Source of the DNA: JANLUX01 sp031366005
Lineage (GTDB): Bacteria; Bacteroidota; Bacteroidia; AKYH767-A; OLB10
Length of the DNA: 41,859 bases
Assembly: GCA_031366005.1 (NCBI GenBank)
Contig: JANLZB010000085.1
Coordinates: 1 to 41,859, forward strand
Reading direction: 5' to 3'
The position numbers were made by a program, and so were the translations under genes. The notes under the pieces were generated by a model that did no database searches, was not told where the DNA came from, and saw only the letters and a list, made by a program, of their open reading frames with translations. Below, in pieces: positions 22,422 to 29,942 of the stretch (position 1 is the first letter of the stretch; every line of letters starts with the position of its first letter).

Positions 22422-22850
22422 TTAACCTGTTTCTTTAATAAATTCTTTCACTGCGTCTTTAATCATATCTCTTATCTTTCTTGTACATTCTAATTTTTCT
22501 TCTGGTGTACCAGATAGTTTTGACGGGTCTTCAAAGGACCAGTTTATTTTCCTATGAAGGCCTGGAAAAAATGGGCAACGATCTGAGGCTTCTTTATCAC
22601 AAACCGTAATTACATACTGAAATATTTTTTCCTGTTTAAAAAAATCAAATACATCATTAGTTGGATTTTGTGAAATATCAATTCCATCTTCTTTCATTAC
22701 CTCAATTGCAAGAGGATTGAGAATGCCGGGTTCAAGCCCGGCACTCTCAACATGATATTTATCACCTCCAAACTTTTTAAGATAAGCTTCAGCCATCTGG
22801 CTGCGTGCACTATTATGAACACATAAGAATAAAACTTTTGTCTGCGTTAT
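22422..22850 (-). CDS. arsC: arsenate reductase (LMW-phosphatase type)
   Basis: The protein is a low-molecular-weight-phosphatase-fold arsenate reductase, which reduces arsenate to arsenite in the cytoplasm, using thioredoxin in most members. Upstream of the first ATG (22796) the same frame encodes VLFLCVHNSARSQ, which holds the essential CX5R loop. A protein from 22796 would therefore lack its active site. Downstream are SAGLEPG, NPLAIEVMKEDGI and VITVCDKEASDRCPFFPG with the redox Cys pair, then W-x-F-x-D-P-S. The frame is open up to the arsM stop (22866-22868) but has no ATG, GTG or TTG. An ATA at 22850 (giving I/M-TQTKVLFLC) is the best-placed candidate. The product is confident; the initiation is not. 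Confidence 0.82.
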   Translation of the reverse strand: MTQTKVLFLCVHNSARSQMAEAYLKKFGGDKYHVESAGLEPGILNPLAIEVMKEDGIDISQNPTNDVFDFFKQEKIFQYVITVCDKEASDRCPFFPGLHRKINWSFEDPSKLSGTPEEKLECTRKIRDMIKDAVKEFIKETG

Positions 22851-22865
22851 GTTTCTTGTTATTGA

Positions 22866-23708
22866 TTACTTACAGCAGGTGGTTTTATCACAGCACTCAT
22901 CTTTCTTTTTTTCAGCATAAACTGTAATGCTGAAAACTCCTGCACCACTCTCTTTGTATGATTTAAGTTCATCTTCTGAAAGATAGTTCGCCATAATATC
23001 ATCCGGTACAGTTACGATTTTTTCTTTTTGGATAGTAACGTTTTCAAATCCTGATTCGGTAATAATGCTCATGTAATCTTCTTTTGGAATTCCTCCGGAA
23101 ACACAACCTGCATACATTTCTGCTGTCTGCATGATTTTTTCCGGTAACTGTCCTTTTAATACAATATCAGAAATAGAGAAGTGACCACCCGGCTTTAATA
23201 CCCTGTATATTTCCTGGAATGCTTTTCTTTTATCAGGAACCAGGTTCAATACACAGTTGCTAACGACAACATCAGTAGTGTTTGAAGTAACCGGCAATTC
23301 TTCTATTTCTCCTAAACGAAATTCCACATTGTGAAAGTTTAATTTCTCTGCATTTGTTCTTGCACGGTTAATCATTGCTTCTGTCATGTCAATTCCAATT
23401 ACTTTACCTGTTTCACCTGTTTCAGAACGGGCGATGAAACAATCATTACCAGCACCTGAACCCAGGTCAATCACAACATCACCCTTTTTTATTTTGGCAA
23501 ACTGTGTGGGCAGTCCGCAACCTAATCCTAAATCAGCTTCTGGATTATATCCTTTCAATTCATTGTAATCATCAGCCATAATGTTAGTCGCAACAGAACA
23601 ACATGCAGTAGCTCCGCAGCAGGATGATGCGTTTGTGTCTTTTTCCTGTAAAGCAATTTTTGCGTATTGCTCTTTAACCATTGTTTTAATTTCCTGAGAA
23701 GTTTTCAT
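22866..23708 (-). CDS. arsM: arsenite S-adenosylmethionine methyltransferase
   Basis: The 280-residue cytoplasmic enzyme methylates As(III) with SAM. It has the class I methyltransferase core (VVIDLGSGAGNDCF near 78-91, GIDMTEAMI near 105) and LKPGGHFSISDI near 171-182. The three conserved Cys of ArsM are present: C64 (GLGCG), C152 (VVSNCVLNL) and C202 (AGCVSGG). Extra Cys pairs occur at the N-terminus (SSCCGATACC, 28-37) and in the tail ECCDKTTCCK. The tail is shared in style with the 21774 protein. An operator-like palindrome lies 21-34 bp upstream of the ATG. The TAA stop is directly in frame with arsC. Confidence 0.95.
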   Translation of the reverse strand: MKTSQEIKTMVKEQYAKIALQEKDTNASSCCGATACCSVATNIMADDYNELKGYNPEADLGLGCGLPTQFAKIKKGDVVIDLGSGAGNDCFIARSETGETGKVIGIDMTEAMINRARTNAEKLNFHNVEFRLGEIEELPVTSNTTDVVVSNCVLNLVPDKRKAFQEIYRVLKPGGHFSISDIVLKGQLPEKIMQTAEMYAGCVSGGIPKEDYMSIITESGFENVTIQKEKIVTVPDDIMANYLSEDELKSYKESGAGVFSITVYAEKKKDECCDKTTCCK

Positions 23709-23728
23709 TTTTTTTGATTTAGTATTAT

Positions 23729-23742
23729 TCGTAATATTACGA
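23729..23742 (-). promoter_or_regulatory. ArsR-type operator upstream of arsM
   Basis: TCGTAATATTACGA is a perfect 14-bp palindrome located between arsR and arsM, 20 bp before the arsM ATG. It matches 13 of 14 bases of the site upstream of arsR. It is the likely binding site of the ArsR protein encoded next to it. Confidence 0.75.
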
Positions 23743-23762
23743 TTGATTTAATTAAATTTTTT

Positions 23763-24092
23763 TTAACAGCAATTACTATTTGAAACGGCAGTACTCAACA
23801 GCGAACCTAGATATTGTTTTGCCTGTTGCCATTCTTTTACATCTATACAGTAGCAGGTTTTTACCCCTTCTATTTCTCCTTTTATGAGACCAGCGTTTTT
23901 TAATTCCTTCAAGTGTTGTGAGACTGTAGATTGAGATAATGGTAGCTCATCAACAATATCACCGCAAATACAAGTCTGCTTCTTTAACAGCATTTGTATA
24001 ATAGCAACACGTGCGGGATGAGCCAATGCTTTAGCGTAAGAGGCTATCTTGTTATCCCTTACTGAAAATTCTTCTATCTTAGTTAATCCCAT
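23763..24092 (-). CDS. arsR: ArsR-family arsenite-responsive repressor
   Basis: The 109-residue winged-helix repressor has ALAHPARVAIIQMLLKKQ near 22-39 and the recognition helix LSQSTVSQHLKELKNAGLI near 52-70. The arsenite-sensing motif of the ELCVCDL type is visible as TCICGDIV (C41, C43). Two further Cys pairs (C80/C82 in TCYCID and the terminal C108-C109) may add to metal binding. It should repress its own gene and arsM until As(III) binds. A 13-of-14 palindrome (24105-24118) overlaps its predicted -7 box. It leads the cluster arsR-arsM-arsC-DUF6660-Cys-rich protein. Confidence 0.95.
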   Translation of the reverse strand: MGLTKIEEFSVRDNKIASYAKALAHPARVAIIQMLLKKQTCICGDIVDELPLSQSTVSQHLKELKNAGLIKGEIEGVKTCYCIDVKEWQQAKQYLGSLLSTAVSNSNCC

Positions 24093-24104
24093 TGTATTAA
24101 TTCA

Positions 24105-24139
24105 TCGCAATATTACGATATAATTAAATTGGTTTCCAA
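24105..24139 (-). promoter_or_regulatory. arsR promoter with overlapping ArsR operator
   Basis: The operator TCGTAATATTGCGA (minus strand, 24105-24118) is a near-perfect palindrome. It contains TAATATTG (24108-24115), one base from TAnnTTTG. A TTG at 24137-24139 lies 21 nt upstream, within the range known for Bacteroidota promoters. The ATG is 12 bp downstream. Repressor bound here would block the promoter. Confidence 0.6.
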
Positions 24140-24256
24140 AAATTTTTGAAATAAAACATGTTATTAGCGGATAATCAATAAGAAAACTTTGGTTAGATGA
24201 CGTTTGTTTATTAAAAAGTAGAAACAAATGCGACTTAAAAAGAAATTGATAAGCAG

Positions 24257-24709
24257 CTATTTATTCATAGGATAACCTTTGTCAATCCAATCAACTTTCA
24301 AATTGTGGGAAAGATTTAAAAGTTTATGATTTGTAAATTTCATTTCATTAAGCAGTGTAAAAGCCGGACGAATATTAGGGCAGTTTTCAAACGGACAGCA
24401 GCCGCAATAAATAATAATGGCTGCATCTTTAGGAAGATTTTTTACTTCATTACTTAATTTTTCAATATTTTTTTTGTTTTTTCCTTCTCCGATATCAACA
24501 GCATTTTTTATCAATCCTGAAGGACCGATACAATAGATATATAATCTTTCACTGCTTCCATTCCTAATAATTTTGGCTAATTCAGTTGGTTCCATCAATT
24601 GTTTTGTGGTCCATGGTTCATCGTGGTTTTTATGAAATGAAAATTTACTAAATGCAATTGCTGTTATAGAAATTACAATAAAGAGAATGAATATGGTTTT
24701 CGTTTTCAT
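24257..24709 (-). CDS. exported rhodanese-like protein
   Basis: The 150-residue protein has an N-terminal signal peptide or membrane anchor (about 3-22). A rhodanese-like domain follows: LMEPTELAKIIRNG near 38-51, LYIYCIGPSGLIKNAVDIGEG near 56-76, and IIIYCGCCPFENCPNI near 97-112, where the active-site loop lies. The CGCCPFENC segment, with four Cys in nine residues, is unusual for a sulfurtransferase loop and is typical of a Bacteroidota subgroup. It probably acts in the periplasm. It lies upstream of the arsenic cluster's end but is divided from arsR by a 164-bp gap and is probably transcribed separately. Confidence 0.8.
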   Translation of the reverse strand: MKTKTIFILFIVISITAIAFSKFSFHKNHDEPWTTKQLMEPTELAKIIRNGSSERLYIYCIGPSGLIKNAVDIGEGKNKKNIEKLSNEVKNLPKDAAIIIYCGCCPFENCPNIRPAFTLLNEMKFTNHKLLNLSHNLKVDWIDKGYPMNK

Positions 24710-25038
24710 ATTACATATATTTTTTTAAAATTACATAATTCAAGTCTAATAATTGGTTGAATCTAATATGGTTTTGATTTATTCAACTTAAAGACATAAG
24801 ATTTCAAGTTTACATATATTATGAAAATTTATTGCAGCCTATTCGCCTATTGACAATTCTGTTTGGAATCGTTCAATTAATTTTCTGTTAATACCAAGTG
24901 TTAATATCTTGCTGTTATTTAATGCGTTATTTATAAAGTTACAAAGTCAATGAGATGATTTGTTTTTTCTACTGAAAATTTATTTTCCTTTCATGGCTGT
25001 CAAAAAAAAATTAAAATCCTACATTAAGGAAAAACGTT
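24710..25038. other. 329-bp intergenic region
   Basis: The region is AT-rich and has no gene I can support. It contains the promoter side of the rhodanese-like gene and the 3' end of the CCG-domain gene. A short plus-strand frame from 24993 overlaps the convergent gene and looks spurious. Confidence 0.4.
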
Positions 25039-25818
25039 TTACAAGTCCATTGCTTCTGCAATCAATTCAGCAATGTCTTTTACTTTAACTGAATCTTCTT
25101 TATTAAAATTCTTTACGCCATCAGTCATCATTGTCATACAAAACGGACAACCAACAGCTATAGTAGATGGGTTTAATGCTAATGCTTCTTCAGTGCGCTC
25201 TATATTGATATCTTTTTTTCCGGGCTCCGGTTCTTTAAACATTTGAGCGCCACCTGCACCACAACATAACCCATTTGAACGGCTGCGTTTCATTTCAACT
25301 AATTCCACATCGAGTTTTTCAATTACACTTCGTGGTGCTTCATACACATCATTTCCTCTTCCGAGATAACAAGGATCATGAAAAGTAATTTTCTTTCCTT
25401 TAAAAACTTCACCTTCCACTTTTAGTTTTCCTTCATCAATCAACTGTTGCAATAATTGCGAATGATGCATTACTTCATAATTACCACCTAATTCAGGATA
25501 TTCATTTTTTATTGTATTGAAACAATGAGGACAACCGCAAACAATTTTTTTTACCTGGTAACCATTCAACACAGTGATGTTATTCATTGCCTGCATCTGA
25601 AATAAAAACTCATTACCTGCTCTCTTCGCAGGATCACCTGTGCAGCTTTCTTCAGTACCTAAAACAGCAAATCGAATTCCTACATGCGTTAATATTTTTG
25701 CAATGGCTTTGGTAATTTTTTGTGCGCGTTGATCAAACGAACCTGCACAACCTACCCAAAAAAGCAACTCGGGTGTTTCACCGCGAGCTGCATAATCTGC
25801 CATTGTTTCGATTTTCAT
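25039..25818 (-). CDS. CCG-domain (Fe-S)-binding protein (heterodisulfide reductase B-like)
   Basis: The 259-residue soluble protein has two Cys-rich CCG-type domains. The first has VGCAGSFD near 22-29 and the pair KIVCGCPHCFNTIKNEYP near 91-108. The second has FHDPCYLGRGN near 146-156, LCCGAGGAQM near 184-193 and VGCPFCMTMM near 223-232. Such domains bind an unusual Fe-S cluster in HdrB, LutA and GlpC. Together with the membrane Fe-S protein at 26002 it probably forms a two-subunit electron-transfer module linked to the quinone pool; the donor is not shown here. A sequence related to the ars operators (TCGTAATATT) lies just upstream of its ATG. Confidence 0.9.
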   Translation of the reverse strand: MKIETMADYAARGETPELLFWVGCAGSFDQRAQKITKAIAKILTHVGIRFAVLGTEESCTGDPAKRAGNEFLFQMQAMNNITVLNGYQVKKIVCGCPHCFNTIKNEYPELGGNYEVMHHSQLLQQLIDEGKLKVEGEVFKGKKITFHDPCYLGRGNDVYEAPRSVIEKLDVELVEMKRSRSNGLCCGAGGAQMFKEPEPGKKDINIERTEEALALNPSTIAVGCPFCMTMMTDGVKNFNKEDSVKVKDIAELIAEAMDL

Positions 25819-25957
25819 CGGTTACGAATATTACGAATAAAAATAAATAATTATTGTCATTAACATTTTCTTTAATTTTCTAAATAAACCGAATTGCATT
25901 CCAAACTGCTTAACAACTATTACACAAGTTCCATTCAGGATGACAGCAAGAGAGCGA

Positions 25958-26009
25958 CTTAATTATCTCAATTACCCAATTACCTTAATTATCCAATTAA
26001 CTCAATCAC
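25958..26009. repeat. short tandem repeat (TAATTRRGR, 8-9 bp, about six copies)
   Basis: Between 25958 and 26009 the minus strand reads as about six imperfect 8-9-bp units of the TAATTGGA / TAATTAAGG / TAATTGGG type. The run includes the stop codon of the 26002 gene and extends into the gap before the CCG-domain gene. It is probably a slippage-prone microsatellite. Confidence 0.55.
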
Positions 26010-27315
26010 TATCCTTCCAGTTTAATCTATCAGCCGGAGAGAATTGCCATGGTGCTCCGTTATTTTCAATCTTGCTAAACATTCCATTTAATTCTGCAGG
26101 AGCTGTGCTTTGTTCCATTACTAAAAATCTGCGCACGTCAACAATGATGCTTAACGGATCAATATTTACAGGACAAGCTTCCACACATGCGTTGCACGTT
26201 GTGCATGCCCATATTTCTTCAGGTAAAATATAATCGTTTAACAATGCTTTTCCATCATCATGATCCTTTCCGTGTTTGTTAATATTTCTGCCCACTTCTT
26301 CCAAACGATCACGTGTATCCATCATGATTTTGCGTGGCGATAATAATTTACCTGTGATGTTTGCAGGACATGCTGATGTACATCTTCCACACTCAGTGCA
26401 ACTGTAAGCATCCATCAGTTGTTTCCATGTCAGATCCCGCACATCTCGTGCACCGAATCGTTGCGGTGGCGCTGTACTAACATCCACAGTAGTTACAACT
26501 GCAGATGGATCGAGCATCAACTTTACTTCATTGGTTACACTCTGCATATTTGTAAACTCTCCTTTTGGTTCAAGCTTACTGTACCACACATTTGGAAATG
26601 AAAGTAAAATATGGAAGTGCTTTGAGAAAGGAAGATAATTCATGAAAGCAAGAATGCCGAGAATATGAAACCACCATGCAAATCGTTCAATAAAAATTAA
26701 GGATGATGTGCTGATGTGTGTGTACCATCCGCTCATCAAACTACTGATTGGAAACGCACCTGCTTTAATATAATGCTCCACTCCTCTTGTCTGCAATACA
26801 TAATCAGTTGCATTCAAAGTAAGAAACGCACTCATCAATAAAATTTCAGTAATAAGAATAAGATTTGCATCAGTGCGTGGCCAGGAAGTCATCTCGCGCA
26901 TCCAGAATCTTTTTAGCTTTAAAATATTTCTTCTTATCAGAAATATAATACAGGCAAGCAACACACCAATTGCAAGCCATTCAAAACTTCCAATCAGGAA
27001 ATCATAAAAGCTACCAAGGAAAGACAGGATGCGATGAGTACCAAAAATTCCATCAATAATTATTTCAAGCACTTCAATATTGATGATGATGAAACCAACA
27101 TAAATCACAATATGAAAGAAACCTGCTATTGGATGCTTTACCATTTTGGACTGACCAATAGCAACCAGTGCCATCAGTTTCCATCGCTCAGCAGGACGAT
27201 CATTTCTTTTTTCATCCCTGCCAAGTAGAATATTTCGTCTGATCTCTCCAACCTTCTTAGCAAAAAAATAACTTCCTGCACCAAGTATCAATAGGAAGAT
27301 AATGTTGGAAATCAT
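26002..27315 (-). CDS. membrane (Fe-S)-binding oxidoreductase subunit
   Basis: The 437-residue protein has an N-terminal membrane part with about five helices (about 1-250, including IIFLLILGAGSYFF and a HIVIYVGFIIINIEVLEII segment). It resembles a NarI/HdrE-like heme-binding membrane domain. The cytoplasmic C-terminal part carries two 4Fe-4S motifs, CTECGRCTSACP (about 311-322) and CTTCNACVEACP (about 372-383). It probably passes electrons between the menaquinone pool and the CCG-domain protein encoded next. It starts 8 bp after the MCE gene, so the two are in one operon. The stop lies in a short tandem repeat. Confidence 0.9.
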   Translation of the reverse strand: MISNIIFLLILGAGSYFFAKKVGEIRRNILLGRDEKRNDRPAERWKLMALVAIGQSKMVKHPIAGFFHIVIYVGFIIINIEVLEIIIDGIFGTHRILSFLGSFYDFLIGSFEWLAIGVLLACIIFLIRRNILKLKRFWMREMTSWPRTDANLILITEILLMSAFLTLNATDYVLQTRGVEHYIKAGAFPISSLMSGWYTHISTSSLIFIERFAWWFHILGILAFMNYLPFSKHFHILLSFPNVWYSKLEPKGEFTNMQSVTNEVKLMLDPSAVVTTVDVSTAPPQRFGARDVRDLTWKQLMDAYSCTECGRCTSACPANITGKLLSPRKIMMDTRDRLEEVGRNINKHGKDHDDGKALLNDYILPEEIWACTTCNACVEACPVNIDPLSIIVDVRRFLVMEQSTAPAELNGMFSKIENNGAPWQFSPADRLNWKDSD

Positions 27316-27323
27316 ATCTAAAT

Positions 27324-28265
27324 TTATTTTGCGTTTTTGCCAAACACAGAAAAATGTAAATATCGTTTGGGATTTGCTTTAAGATCTTTCACTAAATCAT
27401 CCAAATTCTTTGCTGTTGAATCAAGATTATCATACAACTTTCTGTCATTCACCATCTGACCAAGTGAACCTTCTCCTTTATTTATCTTAGTAAAAACATC
27501 AGCAGCCTGGGCAAGCACACGGTCAGCATTATTAATTGCAGAGGTAAAATTTGCACGTGCCAATGAATCACTCACCTGTGAGAGATTATTTAAAATTGCA
27601 TTGATTTGTTTGTTGTTGTTTTTAATATTTGTTGTAATGGATTCAAGATTATTCAGCATCATATTCAGCTTGCCTTTGTCGCTGCTGATAGAATTATCAA
27701 ATGATATAAGAGAGTGATTAAGGTGTGCAATTGCACCACGAAGATTCTCTTTTGTCTGCGGATCAAAAAGATCGTGCAACATTGTTACCACTGTATCAAT
27801 ACTCACAATTAATGCTTCTGTTTTATCCTTTAAAGGACCAACCTGGTTTCCCAATCTTTCTGTTAAACTTGTTTGTAATAATGATTGTAAGGTATCACCA
27901 TCATCTGCCGGGTCTTTCTGCATTCCCAAATCTATCCGCATGGCTTTCTGTCCTAAAATGTCTGAACTGAAAATTACTGCAACTGCATCTTTTGAGATAA
28001 AAGTTTTTTTATCAACCAGCATTTTCACAATTAGTTTTCCTGAATGGTCGGGTTTAAATTCAATCTTGTCAACGATTCCAATCCTGAAACCATTCATGAT
28101 TACTGCGTTTGATTTTACCAATCCTCCCACATCATCGTACATAGCATAATAAGTTCTGTTGGATGAAAAAAAATCTTTTCCCTTTAAATAATTCAAGCCC
28201 CATAAAAGGGCAGCTAAAGCAGCGGTTACTAAAATGCCAACTTTGGCTTCATTGCTAAATTTCAC
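27324..28265 (-). CDS. MCE/MlaD-family lipid-transport protein
   Basis: The 313-residue protein has one N-terminal membrane helix (about 8-28, AKVGILVTAALAALLWGL). An MCE domain follows (about 35-125: YYAMYDDVGGLVKSNAVIMNGFRIGIVDKIEF, then VIFSSDILGQKAMRIDLG). A long helical region rich in Asn, Ser and Leu comes next, with heptad-like spacing up to about 290. MCE proteins form hexameric rings that move phospholipids between the membranes together with an ABC transporter. No MlaE or MlaF gene is in the window. It lies between the amidase gene and the Fe-S subunit on one strand. Confidence 0.92.
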   Translation of the reverse strand: MKFSNEAKVGILVTAALAALLWGLNYLKGKDFFSSNRTYYAMYDDVGGLVKSNAVIMNGFRIGIVDKIEFKPDHSGKLIVKMLVDKKTFISKDAVAVIFSSDILGQKAMRIDLGMQKDPADDGDTLQSLLQTSLTERLGNQVGPLKDKTEALIVSIDTVVTMLHDLFDPQTKENLRGAIAHLNHSLISFDNSISSDKGKLNMMLNNLESITTNIKNNNKQINAILNNLSQVSDSLARANFTSAINNADRVLAQAADVFTKINKGEGSLGQMVNDRKLYDNLDSTAKNLDDLVKDLKANPKRYLHFSVFGKNAK

Positions 28266-28311
28266 AGGTATTTTATTTTTTCAAAACGGATTTGCAGCGT
28301 GCTAAAGTAAA

Positions 28312-29673
28312 TCATTTCAGTAATTCAACAGCTTCAGTAACTGTTATGCGCTGATCGCCATTGTAAGCAGTTAGGAAAGCATCTTTGTATCCTTCACTTT
28401 TCAGTTTTACTAAACGTTTCCGTGCTTCTTCAACTGAGCTGAAATTTCCCACAACAAATCTTACAAAACCATCAGCACCTTTTATTGAATGCACATCTTC
28501 AATATGCATATATTTTGGTAAATCTTTAGCTGCATCAGTTGAAGCTGCAATCTGCACTGTGAAATAAACCGGACTCTTAGCCTGATTTTTTGAATTGTCT
28601 TTCACTGGTTTTTTTACAGGTTGTTTTGTTTGAGTTTGTGTATTATCTTTTTCATGAACAGCATCAACCATTGCTTTATTTTCCTGCGCCTTTTGTGTAG
28701 TGTATTCAACTGGAGGTTTAGGTTTTACTTCTGCCACGGGAGTAGAATCAATCGGTTCAATTATTTTTTCCTTGTTAAGTGTTGTATCTATAATAATGTT
28801 TTCAATTGCCGGAGTTTTTGGTTTATCAGTGATGATTTTTGTTTCATTGGTTGATTTAGGGTTATCCATTTTTGAAGAAGCAGGTTCACCATCACCACTG
28901 TCGTCCATATCAAGTTTATATTCTTTGAATGCACGAAAGATGCAATTAGCAACAATAGTTTGTCCTTTATCTGTGAGCAAATATTTTTCCTCCTGATCAT
29001 TGGTGAGAAAACCTGTTTCAACCAATACAGAAGGCATGGCGGTGCGATACAACACTAAAAATCCGGCCTGTTTTACTCCTCTGTTATACCGACCAGCAAA
29101 TTCCTCTACCTGGTTTTGAACACGTGATGCAAAAGATAAGCTCTGGTTCATAAACTGGTTTTGATAAAGACTAAAAATAATATTTGCTTCAGGTGAATTA
29201 GGATCAAAACCCTCATATTGCTTTTTATAATCCTCCTCTAAAAGGATGGAAGAGTTTTCACGCTTTGCTACATTTAAGTTGTCCTCCGTTTTATGCAATC
29301 CCATCACATAAGTTTCAACACCATAAGCTGCTTTACCTCCTGAGTTGCAATGAATGCAGATAAATAAATCAGCTTTGTTTTTATTAGCAATCTCAGCGCG
29401 TTCATGCAATGGAATAAACACATCCGTTTTGCGCGTGTAAATTACTTTTACATCAGGAAATCTTTCTTCAATCAGGCTACCTAACTTAAGTGCCACAGTC
29501 AATGCAATGTTTTTTTCTTTTGTTGATGAACCAAGGCAACCCGAATCATGACCACCATGGCCGGCATCAATTACAACGGTGCGGATGTGATAACCCTTGC
29601 CGCGCTGAACCTGCACAAATGAAGTGCTGATTAGCAATACAGAAGTCAACACAAGATACAATATCCTATTCAC
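28312..29673 (-). CDS. N-acetylmuramoyl-L-alanine amidase with SPOR-like C-terminal domain
   Basis: The frame reaches back to 29811 (499 residues), but the GTG at 29673 directly begins a signal peptide (NRILYLVLTSVLLISTSF). A TAATTTTG -7 box at 29697-29704 would start transcription downstream of the longer start, so about 453 residues are chosen. The Amidase_3 domain (to about residue 250) has VVIDAGHGGHDSG, KEKNIAL, FICIHCNSGG and VLVETGFL, giving the Zn-binding His/Glu/His set and the catalytic Glu. A Lys/Pro/Thr-rich linker and a SPOR-like peptidoglycan-binding domain (YFTVQIAAS...EEARKRL) follow. It cuts peptide side chains from peptidoglycan in the periplasm and is divergent from lptD. 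Confidence 0.93.
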   Translation of the reverse strand: MNRILYLVLTSVLLISTSFVQVQRGKGYHIRTVVIDAGHGGHDSGCLGSSTKEKNIALTVALKLGSLIEERFPDVKVIYTRKTDVFIPLHERAEIANKNKADLFICIHCNSGGKAAYGVETYVMGLHKTEDNLNVAKRENSSILLEEDYKKQYEGFDPNSPEANIIFSLYQNQFMNQSLSFASRVQNQVEEFAGRYNRGVKQAGFLVLYRTAMPSVLVETGFLTNDQEEKYLLTDKGQTIVANCIFRAFKEYKLDMDDSGDGEPASSKMDNPKSTNETKIITDKPKTPAIENIIIDTTLNKEKIIEPIDSTPVAEVKPKPPVEYTTQKAQENKAMVDAVHEKDNTQTQTKQPVKKPVKDNSKNQAKSPVYFTVQIAASTDAAKDLPKYMHIEDVHSIKGADGFVRFVVGNFSSVEEARKRLVKLKSEGYKDAFLTAYNGDQRITVTEAVELLK

Positions 29674-29696
29674 GTTGTTTTGTAGTTTAGCGACTT

Positions 29697-29704
29697 CAAA
29701 ATTA
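29697..29704 (-). promoter_or_regulatory. candidate -7 box of the amidase gene
   Basis: TAATTTTG on the minus strand exactly matches TAnnTTTG and lies 23 bp before the GTG at 29673. No -33 TTG with proper spacing was found. The box supports the GTG start. Confidence 0.45.
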
Positions 29705-29806
29705 AGCTTCCGGTTTTCATATGGGTCATCGCAAATCAGTTCATTCCGTTTTTTTTTCAACGGTGAATTGTTTGCGAATATTTTGTTATATATCACCTCA
29801 AAGAGT

Positions 29807-29942
29807 GTCATTCAGGAGGAAACTATTTAAGATTACACTACAAAAGCAAATAAAAAAGAGGGACGGTTTGAAGAAAATAAACACTTCCTCGTTTCAATAC
29901 AACTACTTTTGGTTACTCATAAATAGTTTCCTCCTGAATGAC
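29807..29942. repeat. 23-bp perfect inverted repeat around the likely lptD start
   Basis: The arms lie at 29807-29829 and 29920-29942, are perfect reverse complements over 23 bases, and are separated by 90 bp. The left arm contains AGGAGGA and the right arm its complement TCCTCCT. Both are read through in the lptD frame. The probable TTG start (29868) lies in the loop. No clear target-site duplication is visible outside the arms. It could be a small MITE-like insertion or an mRNA structure that controls lptD translation. Confidence 0.8.

Noticed and set aside
24993..25080. Plus-strand 31-codon frame starting MAVKKKLKS
   Set aside because: It overlaps the 3' end of the convergent CCG-domain gene and has no other support.
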